From an uncultured Hyphomicrobiales bacterium (lineage in GTDB: Bacteria > Pseudomonadota > Alphaproteobacteria > Rhizobiales > Aestuariivirgaceae), in assembly GCA_903951595.1 (NCBI GenBank), contig CAJBCQ010000264.1:1-36296 (forward strand): 36,296 nt of DNA. The letters run 5' to 3'. Under the pieces are notes generated by a model that had not been told where the DNA came from, made no database searches, and saw only the letters and a program-made list of their open reading frames with translations. Both the position numbers and the translations under genes were made by a program. Shown piece by piece: positions 9,818 to 20,945 of this stretch (positions are counted from its first letter, which is position 1; each line of letters starts with the position of its first letter).

Positions 9818-10888
9818 ATGGCTAATCTGAAAGTTGTCGAGACCGGCATGGACAAGCAAAAGGCACTGGACGCGGCGCTGGGGCAAATTGAGCGCGCGTT
9901 CGGCAAAGGCTCCATTATGAAATTGGGCGCCTCTACGGCGCTGGAAGTGGAAGCGGTTTCTACAGGCTCGCTGGGCCTCGACATCGCTTTGGGCATTGGT
10001 GGCCTGCCGAAGGGCCGCGTGATTGAGATTTATGGGCCGGAAAGTTCCGGCAAGACGACACTGGCGTTGCAAACCTTGGCTGAATGCCAAAAGCGCGGCG
10101 GTATCTGCGCCTTTGTGGACGCTGAACATGCGCTCGACCCTTCCTATGCCAAGAAGCTTGGCGTCAATCTGGATGAGCTTCTGATCTCGCAGCCGGACAC
10201 GGGCGAACAGGCGCTGGAAATCGCCGATACGCTGGTGCGCTCTGGGGCGGTTGAAATCCTTGTCATCGACTCGGTGGCGGCTTTGACGCCGCGGGCTGAA
10301 ATCGAAGGCGAAATGGGCGATTCATTGCCCGGTTTGCAGGCCCGTTTGATGAGCCAGGCTCTCCGCAAGCTCACCGCTTCCATCTCCAAGACCAATTGCA
10401 TGGTGATTTTCATCAACCAGATCCGCATGAAGATCGGTGTGATGTTTGGTAGCCCCGAGACGACGACGGGCGGCAATGCGCTGAAATTCTATGCCTCTGT
10501 GCGCCTCGACATTCGCCGCATCGGTGCCATCAAGGACCGGGAAGAAGTGGTGGGCAACCAGACCCGCGTGAAAGTGGTCAAGAACAAGGTCGCCCCGCCC
10601 TTCCGTCAGGTTGAATTCGACATCATGTATGGCGAAGGCATTTCCAAGGTGGGCGAGCTGATCGATTTGGGTGTAACGGCCGGAATCGTCGAGAAATCCG
10701 GCTCTTGGTACTCCTATGACGGTGAGCGCATCGGGCAGGGGCGTGACAATGCCAAGACCTTCCTGCGCGCCAATCCGGACATGGCCAATGCGATTGAGGC
10801 CAAGATCCGCGCCAATGCGGGACTGATCGCGGCCAAGATCACGGGTGCGCCCAGTTCTGATGGCGACGCTGACTCGCCTGACGAATAA
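9818..10888 (+). CDS. recA: Recombinase RecA
   Basis: [59 protein letters not shown], full-length 356 aa. Confidence 0.98.
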   Translation: MANLKVVETGMDKQKALDAALGQIERAFGKGSIMKLGASTALEVEAVSTGSLGLDIALGIGGLPKGRVIEIYGPESSGKTTLALQTLAECQKRGGICAFVDAEHALDPSYAKKLGVNLDELLISQPDTGEQALEIADTLVRSGAVEILVIDSVAALTPRAEIEGEMGDSLPGLQARLMSQALRKLTASISKTNCMVIFINQIRMKIGVMFGSPETTTGGNALKFYASVRLDIRRIGAIKDREEVVGNQTRVKVVKNKVAPPFRQVEFDIMYGEGISKVGELIDLGVTAGIVEKSGSWYSYDGERIGQGRDNAKTFLRANPDMANAIEAKIRANAGLIAAKITGAPSSDGDADSPDE

Positions 10889-10977
10889 GCTCTTTTTGAC
10901 CTTCTGAACCTCATTTCGGGCGCCCATCCCTCACCCCCGGGAGCCCGGAAAAGGTGTGTGCCCCACACCGCAAAGGC

Positions 10978-11003
10978 CGCCCTCCCGCTCCCCCGGGAGG
11001 GCG
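10978..11003 (+). terminator. Hairpin / probable terminator between recA and alaS
   Basis: Perfect 10-bp inverted repeat CGCCCTCCCG-CTCCCC-CGGGAGGGCG followed by TTTGCGTTT. Confidence 0.65.
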
Positions 11004-11123
11004 TTTGCGTTTCGGGTGGCCTTTGTCTGGCACCTGTGGGGCCGCAAATGTGGACACACATGCAATCCTTGGCTTAATAGGGGCCAGCATCCGCATTCTT
11101 TTAGCAAAGCGAAGATAAGCCCC

Positions 11124-13778
11124 ATGTCCGGTCTCAGCGAAATCCGTTCCACCTTCCTCGATTACTTCCGCAAAGCAGGCCATGAGATTGTGGCCTCCAG
11201 CCCGCTCGTGCCGCGCAATGACCCGACATTGATGTTCACCAATTCCGGCATGGTGCAATTCAAGAATGTGTTCACGGGCGTTGAGAAGCGGCCCTATTCG
11301 CGCGCGGCCACCGCGCAGAAATGCGTGCGCGCCGGGGGCAAGCATAATGATCTTGATAATGTGGGCTATACCGCGCGCCATCACACTTTCTTCGAAATGC
11401 TCGGCAATTTCTCTTTCGGCGATTATTTCAAGGAAAATGCCATTGAGCATGCGTGGAAGCTGATCACGCAGGAATATGGGCTTGATAAGAACAAGCTATG
11501 TGTGACCGTCTATCACACCGATGATGAGGCCTTTGGTTTGTGGAAGAAGATCGCGGGGCTTCCTGAATCCAAGATCATCCGCATCGACACCCATGACAAT
11601 TTCTGGGCGATGGGCGACACCGGGCCATGCGGGCCGTGCTCGGAAATCTTCTTTGACCATGGCGACAAAATCGCCGGCGGGCCTCCGGGTTCAGCGGATG
11701 CCGATGGGGATCGGTTCATCGAAATCTGGAATCTCGTGTTCATGCAATATGAGCAAGTGACGAAGGAAGAGCGCGTAAACCTGCCGCGCCCGTCGATTGA
11801 TACGGGCATGGGGCTGGAGCGCGTTTCGGCCGTGTTGCAGGGCGTGCATGACAATTATGACATCGACCTGTTCAAATCGCTCATCCGCGCGATTGAGGAG
11901 CAGACGGGTGTTCCGGCCGAGGGCAAGGCCAAGGCTTCCAATCGCGTGATCGCCGACCATTTGCGCGCTTCGGCTTTTCTCATTGCTGATGGCGTGCTGC
12001 CTTCCAATGAAGGGCGCGGCTATGTGCTGCGCCGCATCATGCGCCGGGCCATGCGGCATATTGAATTGCTGGGTGCGCGTGATCCCATGATGTTTAAGCT
12101 CGTGCCCGCTTTGGTGCGCGAAATGGGGGCGGCCTATGCCGAATTGCCGCGCGCGCAAGGCTTGATTGAAGAAACGCTTCAGCTCGAAGAAACCCGCTTC
12201 CGCAAAACGCTGGATCGCGGGCTTAAGCTGCTCGATGAAGAAACCGCGAATTTGAAGGAAGGCGACAAGCTTTCCGGCACTGCGGCTTTCAAGCTTTACG
12301 ACACTTATGGTTTCCCGCTCGACCTCACGCAGGATGCGCTGCGCGCGCGTGGCATTACGGTGGACACGGATGTGTTTGCATCTGAAATGGAACGCCAGAA
12401 AGCCGAAGCGCGCAAAGCTTGGACGGGTTCGGGTGAGGCCAAAACCGAAACCATCTGGTTTGATGTGCGCGATAAGCAGGGGGCGAGCGAATTCCTCGGC
12501 TATGACACGGAGCGAGCTGAAGGTGTCGTCAAATCCATCGTCCAAGATGGCAAGGAATTGACCGCACTGGCGCAAGGCCAGTCGGGGCAGATCGTGCTCA
12601 ACCAGACGCCGTTTTATGCCGAGTCCGGCGGCCAGGTGGGTGATGAAGGCATGATCCGCACAGCCGATGGCGCACGCTTCCGCGTCACCTCCACCACCAA
12701 GCGTTTGGGTGATCTCTTCGTTCATGCCGGCGTGCTGGAACATGGCGTGCTAAAGGCAGGCGATGCGGTGGAATTGGAGGTGGATCACACCCGCCGTTCG
12801 GCCACGCGCATGCACCATTCTGCCACGCATTTGCTGCATGAAGCACTGCGCCGGGTGCTGGGCACTCATGTGGCGCAAAAAGGTTCGCTTGTGGAGCCGG
12901 GGCGTTTGCGTTTCGATTTCTCGCACACCAAGCCGATGAGCGAAGCGGAAACGGCTGAGACCGAGGCCATCGCCAACCGCATTGTTTCGCAGAATGATGC
13001 GGTTTCCACCCGCCTGATGAGTGTGGATGATGCGATTGCCGAAGGGGCCATGGCGTTGTTCGGCGAGAAATATGGCGATGAAGTGCGGGTCGTTTCGATG
13101 GGCCGGGGCTTGGGTGCGGATGACAAGCCGGTTTATTCGCTGGAACTGTGTGGCGGCACGCATGTGGGCCGCACGGGTGATATTGGGCTTATCAAGATCG
13201 TGGCCGAAAGCGGTTCTGCGGCCGGGGTTCGCCGTTTGGAAGCCTTGGCGGGGGATGCTGCGCGTGATTATCTCAACGCGCAAGACAAACGGCTTTCCGA
13301 CACGGCCAATGTGCTGAAAGTCTCGCCCGCCGATGTGCCGGAGCGCGTGGCAGCGCTTGTGGAACAGGCGCGGCGTTTGGAGCGTGAGCTTTCAGACGCC
13401 AAGCGCAAGCTTGCCATGGGTGGCGGTGGTGCGGCGGATGAAGCGGCTGTGGTGGCGGTGAATGGCGTCAACTTCATGGGCCGCGTGTTGCAGGGGCTGG
13501 ATCCGAAGGATTTGAAGCCGATGGCCGATGAGGCCAAGAAAACAATCGGCTCTGGCGTTATTGCGCTGGCGGCCGTCAGTGATGATGGCAAGGGTGCCAT
13601 TGTGGTGGCGGTGACGGATGATCTGACGGGCAAATTCTCAGCCGTTGATCTGGTGCGCTTAGGCTCGGCTGCCATGGGCGGCAAGGGCGGCGGCGGCAGG
13701 CCAGACATGGCGCAGGCCGGTGGCCCAGATGGGGCCAATGCGGCGGCGGCGGTGGGGGCGGTGAAGGGGGCTATTTAA
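11124..13778 (+). CDS. alaS: Alanyl-tRNA synthetase
   Basis: [52 protein letters not shown]..., [36 protein letters not shown] at 11124; the track ORF extends upstream without support. Confidence 0.97.
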   Translation: MSGLSEIRSTFLDYFRKAGHEIVASSPLVPRNDPTLMFTNSGMVQFKNVFTGVEKRPYSRAATAQKCVRAGGKHNDLDNVGYTARHHTFFEMLGNFSFGDYFKENAIEHAWKLITQEYGLDKNKLCVTVYHTDDEAFGLWKKIAGLPESKIIRIDTHDNFWAMGDTGPCGPCSEIFFDHGDKIAGGPPGSADADGDRFIEIWNLVFMQYEQVTKEERVNLPRPSIDTGMGLERVSAVLQGVHDNYDIDLFKSLIRAIEEQTGVPAEGKAKASNRVIADHLRASAFLIADGVLPSNEGRGYVLRRIMRRAMRHIELLGARDPMMFKLVPALVREMGAAYAELPRAQGLIEETLQLEETRFRKTLDRGLKLLDEETANLKEGDKLSGTAAFKLYDTYGFPLDLTQDALRARGITVDTDVFASEMERQKAEARKAWTGSGEAKTETIWFDVRDKQGASEFLGYDTERAEGVVKSIVQDGKELTALAQGQSGQIVLNQTPFYAESGGQVGDEGMIRTADGARFRVTSTTKRLGDLFVHAGVLEHGVLKAGDAVELEVDHTRRSATRMHHSATHLLHEALRRVLGTHVAQKGSLVEPGRLRFDFSHTKPMSEAETAETEAIANRIVSQNDAVSTRLMSVDDAIAEGAMALFGEKYGDEVRVVSMGRGLGADDKPVYSLELCGGTHVGRTGDIGLIKIVAESGSAAGVRRLEALAGDAARDYLNAQDKRLSDTANVLKVSPADVPERVAALVEQARRLERELSDAKRKLAMGGGGAADEAAVVAVNGVNFMGRVLQGLDPKDLKPMADEAKKTIGSGVIALAAVSDDGKGAIVVAVTDDLTGKFSAVDLVRLGSAAMGGKGGGGRPDMAQAGGPDGANAAAAVGAVKGAI

Positions 13779-13787
13779 TCTTCGTCT

Positions 13788-13817
13788 TCCCGGACGCCAC
13801 GAAGTGGTGCGCCGGGA
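13788..13817. repeat. Palindromic intergenic hairpin downstream of alaS
   Basis: TCCCGG-A-CGCCAC-GAA-GTGGTG-CG-CCGGGA (one GU pair). A second hairpin GCCCGGC-TCAAG-GCCGGGC lies at 13847-13865. Confidence 0.55.
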
Positions 13818-13973
13818 CAGGGCTTTCGGCCTTCGATCCAGCCCTGGCCCGGCTCAAGGCCGGGCTGACGTGTGATGAAGGGTCATGCCACTTCCGTCTC
13901 AATTGCAGGCACCAGCGGCTTACGTTAACAATCCGCGCTATTGCAGCGCAACATTCAGAACTCTGAGGGAATC

Positions 13974-15185
13974 ATGGCGAAAATCAAGGTGGCGAATCCG
14001 GTTGTGGAGCTGGACGGTGATGAGATGACGCGCATCATCTGGCAGCTCATCAAGGACAAGCTGATCCACCCCTATCTTGATATTCCCCTCGAATATTACG
14101 ATCTGTCGGTTGAAAACCGCGATGCCACGGGCGATCAGGTGACGATCGACAGTGCCAATGCCATCAAGAAGCATGGTGTGGGTGTGAAATGCGCCACCAT
14201 CACGCCGGATGAGCAGCGTGTGAAGGAATTCAACCTCAAGAAAATGTGGAAGTCGCCCAATGGCACCATCCGCAATATTCTGGGTGGCGTGATTTTCCGC
14301 GAGCCGATCATCTGCAAGAATGTGCCGCGTTTGGTGCCGGGTTGGACGCAGCCCATCATCATCGGCCGCCACGCCTATGGTGACCAATATCGCGCCACCG
14401 ATTTCAAGTTCCCCGGTGCGGGCACGCTGTCGATCAAGTTCGTGGGCGATGATGGCCAAGTGATTGAGCATGAAGTGTTCAAGGCACCCGATGCCGGTGT
14501 GGCGATGGCCATGTATAATCTGGATGACTCGATCCGCGAATTTGCGCGCGCTTCGCTGAATTATGGCTTGTTGCGGAATTATCCGGTTTATCTCTCGACG
14601 AAGAACACCATCCTGAAAGCCTATGACGGGCGCTTTAAGGATATTTTCCAAGAGATTTTCGACGCTGAGTTCAAAGACAAATTCGCCGCCGCCAAGATCA
14701 CCTATGAGCATCGCCTCATCGACGACATGGTGGCTTCGGCCATGAAGTGGTCGGGCGGTTATGTGTGGGCGTGCAAGAATTATGATGGTGACGTGCAGTC
14801 GGACACCGTGGCGCAGGGCTTCGGCTCGCTCGGCCTCATGACTTCCGTTCTGATGACGCCCGATGGCCGCACGATGGAAGCGGAAGCCGCGCATGGTACA
14901 GTGACGCGCCATTACCGTCTGCATCAGCAGGGCAAGGAAACCTCCACCAATTCCACCGCCTCCATCTTCGCCTGGACGCGCGGGCTTTCGCATCGCGCCA
15001 AGCTCGACGGCAATGCCGAGCTTGGCCGCTTTGCCGAAACGCTGGAGAAGGTGACGGTGGATGCGATTGAGCAGGGCTTCATGACCAAGGATTTGGCCGT
15101 GCTGGTGGGGCCGGAGCAGAAGTGGCTTTCCACCGAAGGCTTCCTCGACAAGGTGGACATGCTGTTGCAGAAGGCGATGGCCTGA
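13974..15185 (+). CDS. icd: NADP-dependent isocitrate dehydrogenase
   Basis: [31 protein letters not shown]...[43 protein letters not shown] at 13974. Confidence 0.96.
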   Translation: MAKIKVANPVVELDGDEMTRIIWQLIKDKLIHPYLDIPLEYYDLSVENRDATGDQVTIDSANAIKKHGVGVKCATITPDEQRVKEFNLKKMWKSPNGTIRNILGGVIFREPIICKNVPRLVPGWTQPIIIGRHAYGDQYRATDFKFPGAGTLSIKFVGDDGQVIEHEVFKAPDAGVAMAMYNLDDSIREFARASLNYGLLRNYPVYLSTKNTILKAYDGRFKDIFQEIFDAEFKDKFAAAKITYEHRLIDDMVASAMKWSGGYVWACKNYDGDVQSDTVAQGFGSLGLMTSVLMTPDGRTMEAEAAHGTVTRHYRLHQQGKETSTNSTASIFAWTRGLSHRAKLDGNAELGRFAETLEKVTVDAIEQGFMTKDLAVLVGPEQKWLSTEGFLDKVDMLLQKAMA

Positions 15186-15221
15186 CGCGAAATAGCCCGC
15201 GCAGGCTTTCGGCTGTTGGCG

Positions 15222-15389
15222 GTGAGGGTGGCTTTGCCAAACCGCACACTGTCGGCTTTCCTTGAAATCGCCGCTTTGATCCTCGTCATATTGCCCATCA
15301 TCATGGGCTGCTATGCGTTGCCTGCGATGCAGACAGGCAGCCTGTCATGGTGGCAGGGGCTTGCGGGGATGAACGCCCTTCGGGGCTGA
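15222..15389 (+). CDS. Possible small membrane protein (~55 aa, GTG start)
   Basis: VRVALPNRTLSAFLEIAALILVILPIIMGCYALPAMQTGSLSWWQGLAGMNALRG*, with one hydrophobic segment. Absent from the ORF track, probably because it is short. Confidence 0.4.
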   Translation: MRVALPNRTLSAFLEIAALILVILPIIMGCYALPAMQTGSLSWWQGLAGMNALRG

Positions 15390-15408
15390 AGCAGAAAGGA
15401 CGTGCGCC

Positions 15409-15891
15409 ATGCAAGGCAAGCCGCTTTTAACCGGAGGCTGCCAGTGTGGCACCGTCCGCTATGCCATTCTGGAAGAACCCGGCCGCGCCAGCATCTGCCA
15501 TTGCCGCATGTGCCAAAAGGCATTCGGCAATTTCGGCGCGCCCTTGGTGAATGTGGACCGCACAGCCTTGCGCTGGACGCGCGGGGTGCCTTCCGAATTC
15601 CGCTCGTCAGTTCCCGTGGCGCGTGGCTTTTGCAGCCATTGCGGCACGCCTTTATACATGGTGGAGGACGGCAGCGAAAACGTAGAAATCGCCATCTGCA
15701 CGCTGGACACACCGGACGCGGTGACGCCGCAATATCAGACGGGGGTGGAGAGCGAAGTAGCTTGGTTCAAAATTCTACATGAATTGCCGAGGGAGCGGAC
15801 GGAGGATTACCGCACGCGCGAGGAGCTGGAAGGGCTGAGGAGCTTGCAGCATCCGGATTATGATATGGAGGAGTGGGTGGTGAGGGGGTGA
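15409..15891 (+). CDS. GFA family (glutathione-dependent formaldehyde-activating / CENP-V-like) zinc-binding protein
   Basis: GGCQCGTVRYAI, CHCRMCQKAFG and GFCSHCGTPLYM cysteine motifs. Confidence 0.92.
   Translation: MQGKPLLTGGCQCGTVRYAILEEPGRASICHCRMCQKAFGNFGAPLVNVDRTALRWTRGVPSEFRSSVPVARGFCSHCGTPLYMVEDGSENVEIAICTLDTPDAVTPQYQTGVESEVAWFKILHELPRERTEDYRTREELEGLRSLQHPDYDMEEWVVRG
15739..15891 (+). repeat. Direct repeat copy 1 (153 bp, 3' end of the GFA gene)
   Basis: acgggggtggagagcgaagtagcttggttcaaaattctacatgaattgccg...gagtgggtgg...TGA. Pairs with 16437-16589 at an offset of 698 bp, with 7 mismatches counted by eye (four in the last 11 bp). Confidence 0.97.
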
Positions 15892-16113
15892 TGCAATTCG
15901 CGCTGGTGCGAAGGTTGTATGTGTGAAAATATCTACTCAAGATAGAGCGGTTCGGGGTGTTCATCTGAATGCAAGCGGCGGCGTTCAAAAAGCACAAGGA
16001 TCTGGCACTGTTCTTCAGTGTGATCTGTTCGCTCCTTTTTTCTCTTTTTCAGATTTTGTATTGTTAGATCAAGGTGAGCTAACTCGATTTGTTCTAAATT
16101 TGATGCCAAAAAA

Positions 16114-16431
16114 ATGCCGCTATTTGAATCGCTTTCAACCCGAGATGCCGCAAGTTTCGCATATGTCTCAATAGTCAGTCTTGCGTATATGTTCGCATCA
16201 ATATTGATAATTTTCATCAATATTTTTCAGGTGGGCCTTGTTCGTGGTAAATTACTTTTTTTGTTGATTTCGTGGGTTTACAGCTTTTCTTCGCAGCACT
16301 TGGCATTAGCGCAATACATAGCTGATTGGAATGTCTCAGTTTCAATCTTCATGTGGGGAGTCATCAACTGCATACTTTCGTTTGCCGCGCTATCAGTAAG
16401 CAAGGAAGCTGACAAAGCGCATAACAGTTAA
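16114..16431 (+). CDS. Small predicted membrane protein (105 aa, ~3 TM) in the inserted segment
   Basis: Hydrophobic stretches FAYVSIVSLAYMFASILIIFINIF, LLFLLISWVYSFSSQHLALAQYI, VSVSIFMWGVINCILSFAALSV. In an AT-rich block; stop lies 5 bp before repeat copy 2. Confidence 0.5.
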   Translation: MPLFESLSTRDAASFAYVSIVSLAYMFASILIIFINIFQVGLVRGKLLFLLISWVYSFSSQHLALAQYIADWNVSVSIFMWGVINCILSFAALSVSKEADKAHNS

Positions 16432-16436
16432 GTTCA

Positions 16437-16589
16437 ACGGGGGTGGAGAGCGAAGTAGCTTGGTTCAAAATTCTACATGAATTGCCGAAGGAGCGGACGG
16501 AGGATTACCGCACACGCGAGGAGCTGGAAGGGCTGAGGAGCTTGCAGCATCCGGGTTATGATATGGAGGAGTGGGTGGTTAAAAGGTGA
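16437..16589 (+). pseudogene. Direct repeat copy 2: detached 3' fragment of the GFA gene
   Basis: Same frame as the GFA C-terminus (TGVESEVAWFKILHELPKERTEDYRTREELEGLRSLQHPGYDMEEWVVKR*). An in-frame TAA lies just upstream and there is no full N-terminus. Confidence 0.9.
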
Positions 16590-16593
16590 TTCC

Positions 16594-17163
16594 ATGCAGT
16601 CTCCGCGGGGTAGGGCGGTTGAGTTGGTGACGGATCGTTTCACTATCCGCAGTTTGCGGGCAGGTGATGCGATGGGAGTGTTTGCGGATTGGATTGCTGA
16701 TGCGGAGCTGATGGGCGCGCTCAATATGCCGCCGCGGCGGTTTGCTGTGGCGGAGCTTCAGTCATTCATTCTCGCTCATGACGACCACTCGCGATATCTT
16801 ACCGGCATTTTCACACGCGAAGGTGGGGCGCTGATTGGTGTGCTGATGATCGAGATCACCCACGCGCACCAGCTTGCCAAAGTTTCCGGCTTTCTGGGCG
16901 ACCGCAGCTGGTGGGGCAAATCGGTTTTGGAGGAGGCGGGACGGGCGCTGTTCGGCGAATTCTTCGGCAAGCGTGGCATGGCCAAGGCCACAGCACAGGT
17001 GTGGGAAAAGAACTATGCCATTTCCATCCCTCTGCGGCGGCTGGGGTTTCGGGTAGAGGGATTATTGAAGGATGAGATTCGCATATTTGATGGCAGTGGT
17101 CGGCGCAGCCAATTCATTCTGGGGCTGCTGGCTTCAGATTGGCAAGCGGATCAGAAGCCGTAA
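16594..17163 (+). CDS. GNAT family N-acetyltransferase (RimJ/RimL-like)
   Basis: LVTDRFTIRSLRAGDAMGVFADWIADAELM...GFLGDRSWWGKSVLEEAGRALFGEFFGKRGMAKATAQVWEKNYAISIPLRRLGFRVEGLLKD. ATG at 16594. Confidence 0.85.
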   Translation: MQSPRGRAVELVTDRFTIRSLRAGDAMGVFADWIADAELMGALNMPPRRFAVAELQSFILAHDDHSRYLTGIFTREGGALIGVLMIEITHAHQLAKVSGFLGDRSWWGKSVLEEAGRALFGEFFGKRGMAKATAQVWEKNYAISIPLRRLGFRVEGLLKDEIRIFDGSGRRSQFILGLLASDWQADQKP

Positions 17164-17768
17164 GTCAGCCCTACCCGCGCTACGACCATGGATGTATCCA
17201 ATTCGATTGACGGGTTTGTGAGCGTTTCCAGATTGAGGGTTTCTTTTTGGAAGTTCAAATACAGGCCCTCTGCCTTGATATGGATGCGTTCTGAAATTTG
17301 TTGTTCTAAGCCGCCGCCAATCGTCCATCCGTTCATGTGGTCACGGTCGCTGCCATTGGCATTTGCAACGTCAATGCCCAGCATCGCCAATCCGCCCGTC
17401 GCATAAAACAGGGTTCCGTCAGCGTGAAGGCCCGCGCGCGCCCGCGCTGTGGCAAACCAGTCCTGATCGGCCGTCACTGTGTTTTTTAGCGCCAGCTCGG
17501 TTCCGGTTCCGATCGCGGAAATGTCTCCTTCAAGGCCGAAGACAAAATTGCCATGTTGCAGATTGCCGCCAAGCCCCAGACCTGCAAGGGCGTTGAGATC
17601 ATGGTCCTTGGTGGAGCTTGTGCCTTGCTCGCCAAAAACTTCGACACGCGAAAGGCCGACGGTGCCGGTGCCATAAAAGCCGGTCCATTCATCAGCCATT
17701 GCGGGCTGAACGGTTGAAAATATGAGCAACGTGCTGATGGAAAGAAAGATTTTCAAGGCGATTCCCAA
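17151..17768 (-). CDS. Outer-membrane beta-barrel (porin-like) protein
   Basis: Signal peptide MGIALKIFLSISTLLIFSTVQPAMA, repeated amphipathic strands, WFATARARAGLHADGTLFYATGGLA, C-terminal VARVGLTYGF (terminal Phe). Confidence 0.85.
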   Translation of the reverse strand: MGIALKIFLSISTLLIFSTVQPAMADEWTGFYGTGTVGLSRVEVFGEQGTSSTKDHDLNALAGLGLGGNLQHGNFVFGLEGDISAIGTGTELALKNTVTADQDWFATARARAGLHADGTLFYATGGLAMLGIDVANANGSDRDHMNGWTIGGGLEQQISERIHIKAEGLYLNFQKETLNLETLTNPSIELDTSMVVARVGLTYGF

Positions 17769-17874
17769 ATAACTTCTTCTTAATACTTAATTATTGGCAG
17801 TATTCTGCTTGTTGGTCAACCAAGTGGGCCGCCCCCTTGCCCTCCACCCCCCGCTCGTGGCAATTCCTCATCCC

Positions 17875-18687
17875 ATGTCTGGAACCGATCATACCCAAGA
17901 GAACCCCAAAAGTCCCGGCCCCTGCGTCATTCTGGTGGAGCCGCAATTGGGGGAGAATATTGGCACGGCCGCGCGGGCCATGGCGAATTTTGGCTTGCAT
18001 GATATGCGCCTTGTGGCCCCGCGTGATGGCTGGCCCAATGAGCGGGCGGGCAAGGCGGCTTCGGGTGCGGATTGGATTCTGGAAGGGGCCAGCATCCACG
18101 CCGATACGGTGCAGGCGGTTAGCGATCTCAATTATGTCTATGCCACCACCGCGCGCCCGCGCGACATGGTGAAGGAAGTCATCACGCCGGAGCAGGCTGG
18201 ACTCGATATGCGCCGCCGGATTGCGGCGGGTCAGAAGGTTGGCATTCTTTTTGGGCGCGAGCGTATCGGGCTGCTCAATGAGGAAATCAGCTTGGCGGAT
18301 GTGATCATGATGGCACCGGTCAACCCTGCTTTCGCCTCCATCAATGTAGCGCAAGCTGTGCTGCTGGTGGGTTATGAATGGTATAAGCACGAGGCCACCA
18401 CGCTGGGCCAGGCCACGCCGCAGGAAGCGGCCTTAACGGGGCCGGGCTTGCAGCAGGCAGGCTCAACACCTGCCACGAAGGAGCAGCTGGAGGGTTTCTT
18501 CCAGCATCTGGAGCGCGAGCTTACCGATTGCGGCTTTCTGCGTCCGCCGGAAAAGGCGCCGAGCATGATGCGTAGCATCCGCAATATCTATATGCGCTGT
18601 CAGCTTACCGCCCATGAAGTCAGCTCTCTGCGCGGCATCGTGTCGGGTCTCACCTATAAGCACACGCGCGGCAAGCAGAGCGAATGA
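17875..18687 (+). CDS. trmJ: TrmJ-like SPOUT RNA methyltransferase
   Basis: VILVEPQLGENIGTAARAMANFGLHDMRLVAPRDGW, GILFGRERIGLLNEEISLADVIMMAPVNPAFASINVAQAVLLVGYE. ATG at 17875. Confidence 0.85.
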   Translation: MSGTDHTQENPKSPGPCVILVEPQLGENIGTAARAMANFGLHDMRLVAPRDGWPNERAGKAASGADWILEGASIHADTVQAVSDLNYVYATTARPRDMVKEVITPEQAGLDMRRRIAAGQKVGILFGRERIGLLNEEISLADVIMMAPVNPAFASINVAQAVLLVGYEWYKHEATTLGQATPQEAALTGPGLQQAGSTPATKEQLEGFFQHLERELTDCGFLRPPEKAPSMMRSIRNIYMRCQLTAHEVSSLRGIVSGLTYKHTRGKQSE

Positions 18688-19493
18688 GCCGCCCGCCCCG
18701 CATCCTGCTGTTTGATTCCGGCATGGGCGGGCTTACCGTGGCGGCGGCTGTCGCCCAAAGGCTGCCGCAGGCTGAGTTGTTCTATTGCGCCGATAGTGCC
18801 GGTTTTCCCTATGGCGCGTGGGAAGAGGTGACGCTGATTGAGCGCATTCTTGCCGTTGTTGGCCGCGCGGTGGCGCGCACGCTGCCGGATGTGTGCGTTG
18901 TTGCCTGCAACACGGCCTCCACCATCGCCTTGAACCAATTGCGCGAGATTTACCCGCTGCCTTTCGTGGGAACCGTGCCCGCCATCAAGCCTGCGGCTGA
19001 ACAAACCCGCTCTGGCATTATTGGCGTGCTGGCAACCCCCGCCACGGTGAAGCGCGAATATACGCAAGGCCTCATCCAAGCCTATGCGGCGCAAGCTTGC
19101 GTGTTCCTGCATGGCGCAGCCCGGCTGGCGGGCATGGCGGAAGCCAAGCTCAAGGGCGAGGGGGTTGATCTTGCCGAACTCGCCGATGAAATCGCCCCCG
19201 TTTTCCGCATACGCGGTGAGGCGCGCACCGATTGCGTGGTGTTGGGCTGCACGCATTATCCGCTGCTGGCCGAGGAGATGAAGCTGGCCGCACCTTGGGA
19301 AGTATCGTGGATCGACCCATCCCCGGCCATCGCACGCCGCGTGGCCGATGTGCTGGCGCGCGAGCGCCTTTCGGAGCAGGGGCCATCGGGGGCGGTGAAG
19401 GCGGGGACGGTGATGTTTACCGATGGCAAGGGCGCGAAAAACGCCGCAGCTTATGGGCCGTTGTTTGGGCGGGTGGAGATGTTGGAGGTTTGA
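18684..19493 (+). CDS. murI: Glutamate racemase
   Basis: ILLFDSGMGGLTVAAAV, VVACNTASTIAL, GVLATPATVKREYTQGLI, VVLGCTHYPLLAEEM. 4-bp ATGA overlap with trmJ. Confidence 0.95.
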   Translation: MSRPPRILLFDSGMGGLTVAAAVAQRLPQAELFYCADSAGFPYGAWEEVTLIERILAVVGRAVARTLPDVCVVACNTASTIALNQLREIYPLPFVGTVPAIKPAAEQTRSGIIGVLATPATVKREYTQGLIQAYAAQACVFLHGAARLAGMAEAKLKGEGVDLAELADEIAPVFRIRGEARTDCVVLGCTHYPLLAEEMKLAAPWEVSWIDPSPAIARRVADVLARERLSEQGPSGAVKAGTVMFTDGKGAKNAAAYGPLFGRVEMLEV

Positions 19494-19541
19494 TTCAAGC
19501 CTGCACATTCTTGAAGATTTGATACGGAATGGAGGTGTCAC

Positions 19542-19646
19542 ATGAGTGTAAAACTCGCCCATCTGGCCGTTCGTATTCTCAAATACACCGCAATCGGTCT
19601 CACCATTTGTTGTTCGGTATCCATCGGCCTCTTTCTGATGGTGTAA
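19542..19646 (+). CDS. Candidate small membrane protein (34 aa)
   Basis: Strong Shine-Dalgarno GGAGGT just upstream; MSVKLAHLAVRILKYTAIGLTICCSVSIGLFLMV*. Absent from the ORF track (too short). Confidence 0.5.
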   Translation: MSVKLAHLAVRILKYTAIGLTICCSVSIGLFLMV

Positions 19647-19777
19647 AAACCATCGGGTTAATCATGCAATTCAAAGCATAATTCATTGCGCTAAAATCTC
19701 TATGGTTGTAGCTTTTTGTCTGCGGGCTTTAAGGGTCAACCCGCAATTTTCTGCATCACAGCATAAGGCCCAGTTAG

Positions 19778-20890
<1,113 letters not shown>

Positions 20891-20917
20891 TCGATCAAGC
20901 ACAACGCACAAACAACC

Positions 20918-20945
20918 AAGGGCCCCTTTTCAGGGGCCCTTTTTT
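20918..20945 (+). terminator. Rho-independent terminator of the TRAP dctP gene
   Basis: AAGGGCCCC-TTTTCA-GGGGCCCTT followed by a T tract. Confidence 0.9.

Noticed and set aside
11691-12743. 350-aa minus-strand ORF opposite alaS
   Set aside because: Antisense to strongly conserved alaS sequence; the composition is typical of a high-GC shadow frame.
13938-14993. 351-aa minus-strand ORF opposite icd
   Set aside because: Antisense to icd with no family signature.
15933-16220. 95-aa minus-strand ORF in the inserted segment
   Set aside because: Polar, with no motif and overlapping the better membrane ORF. It cannot be excluded, but there is no independent support.
17769-17795. CtrA-like TTAA...TTAA motif upstream of the outer-membrane protein gene
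   Set aside because: The spacing is TTAA-N3-TTAA, not the canonical N7.
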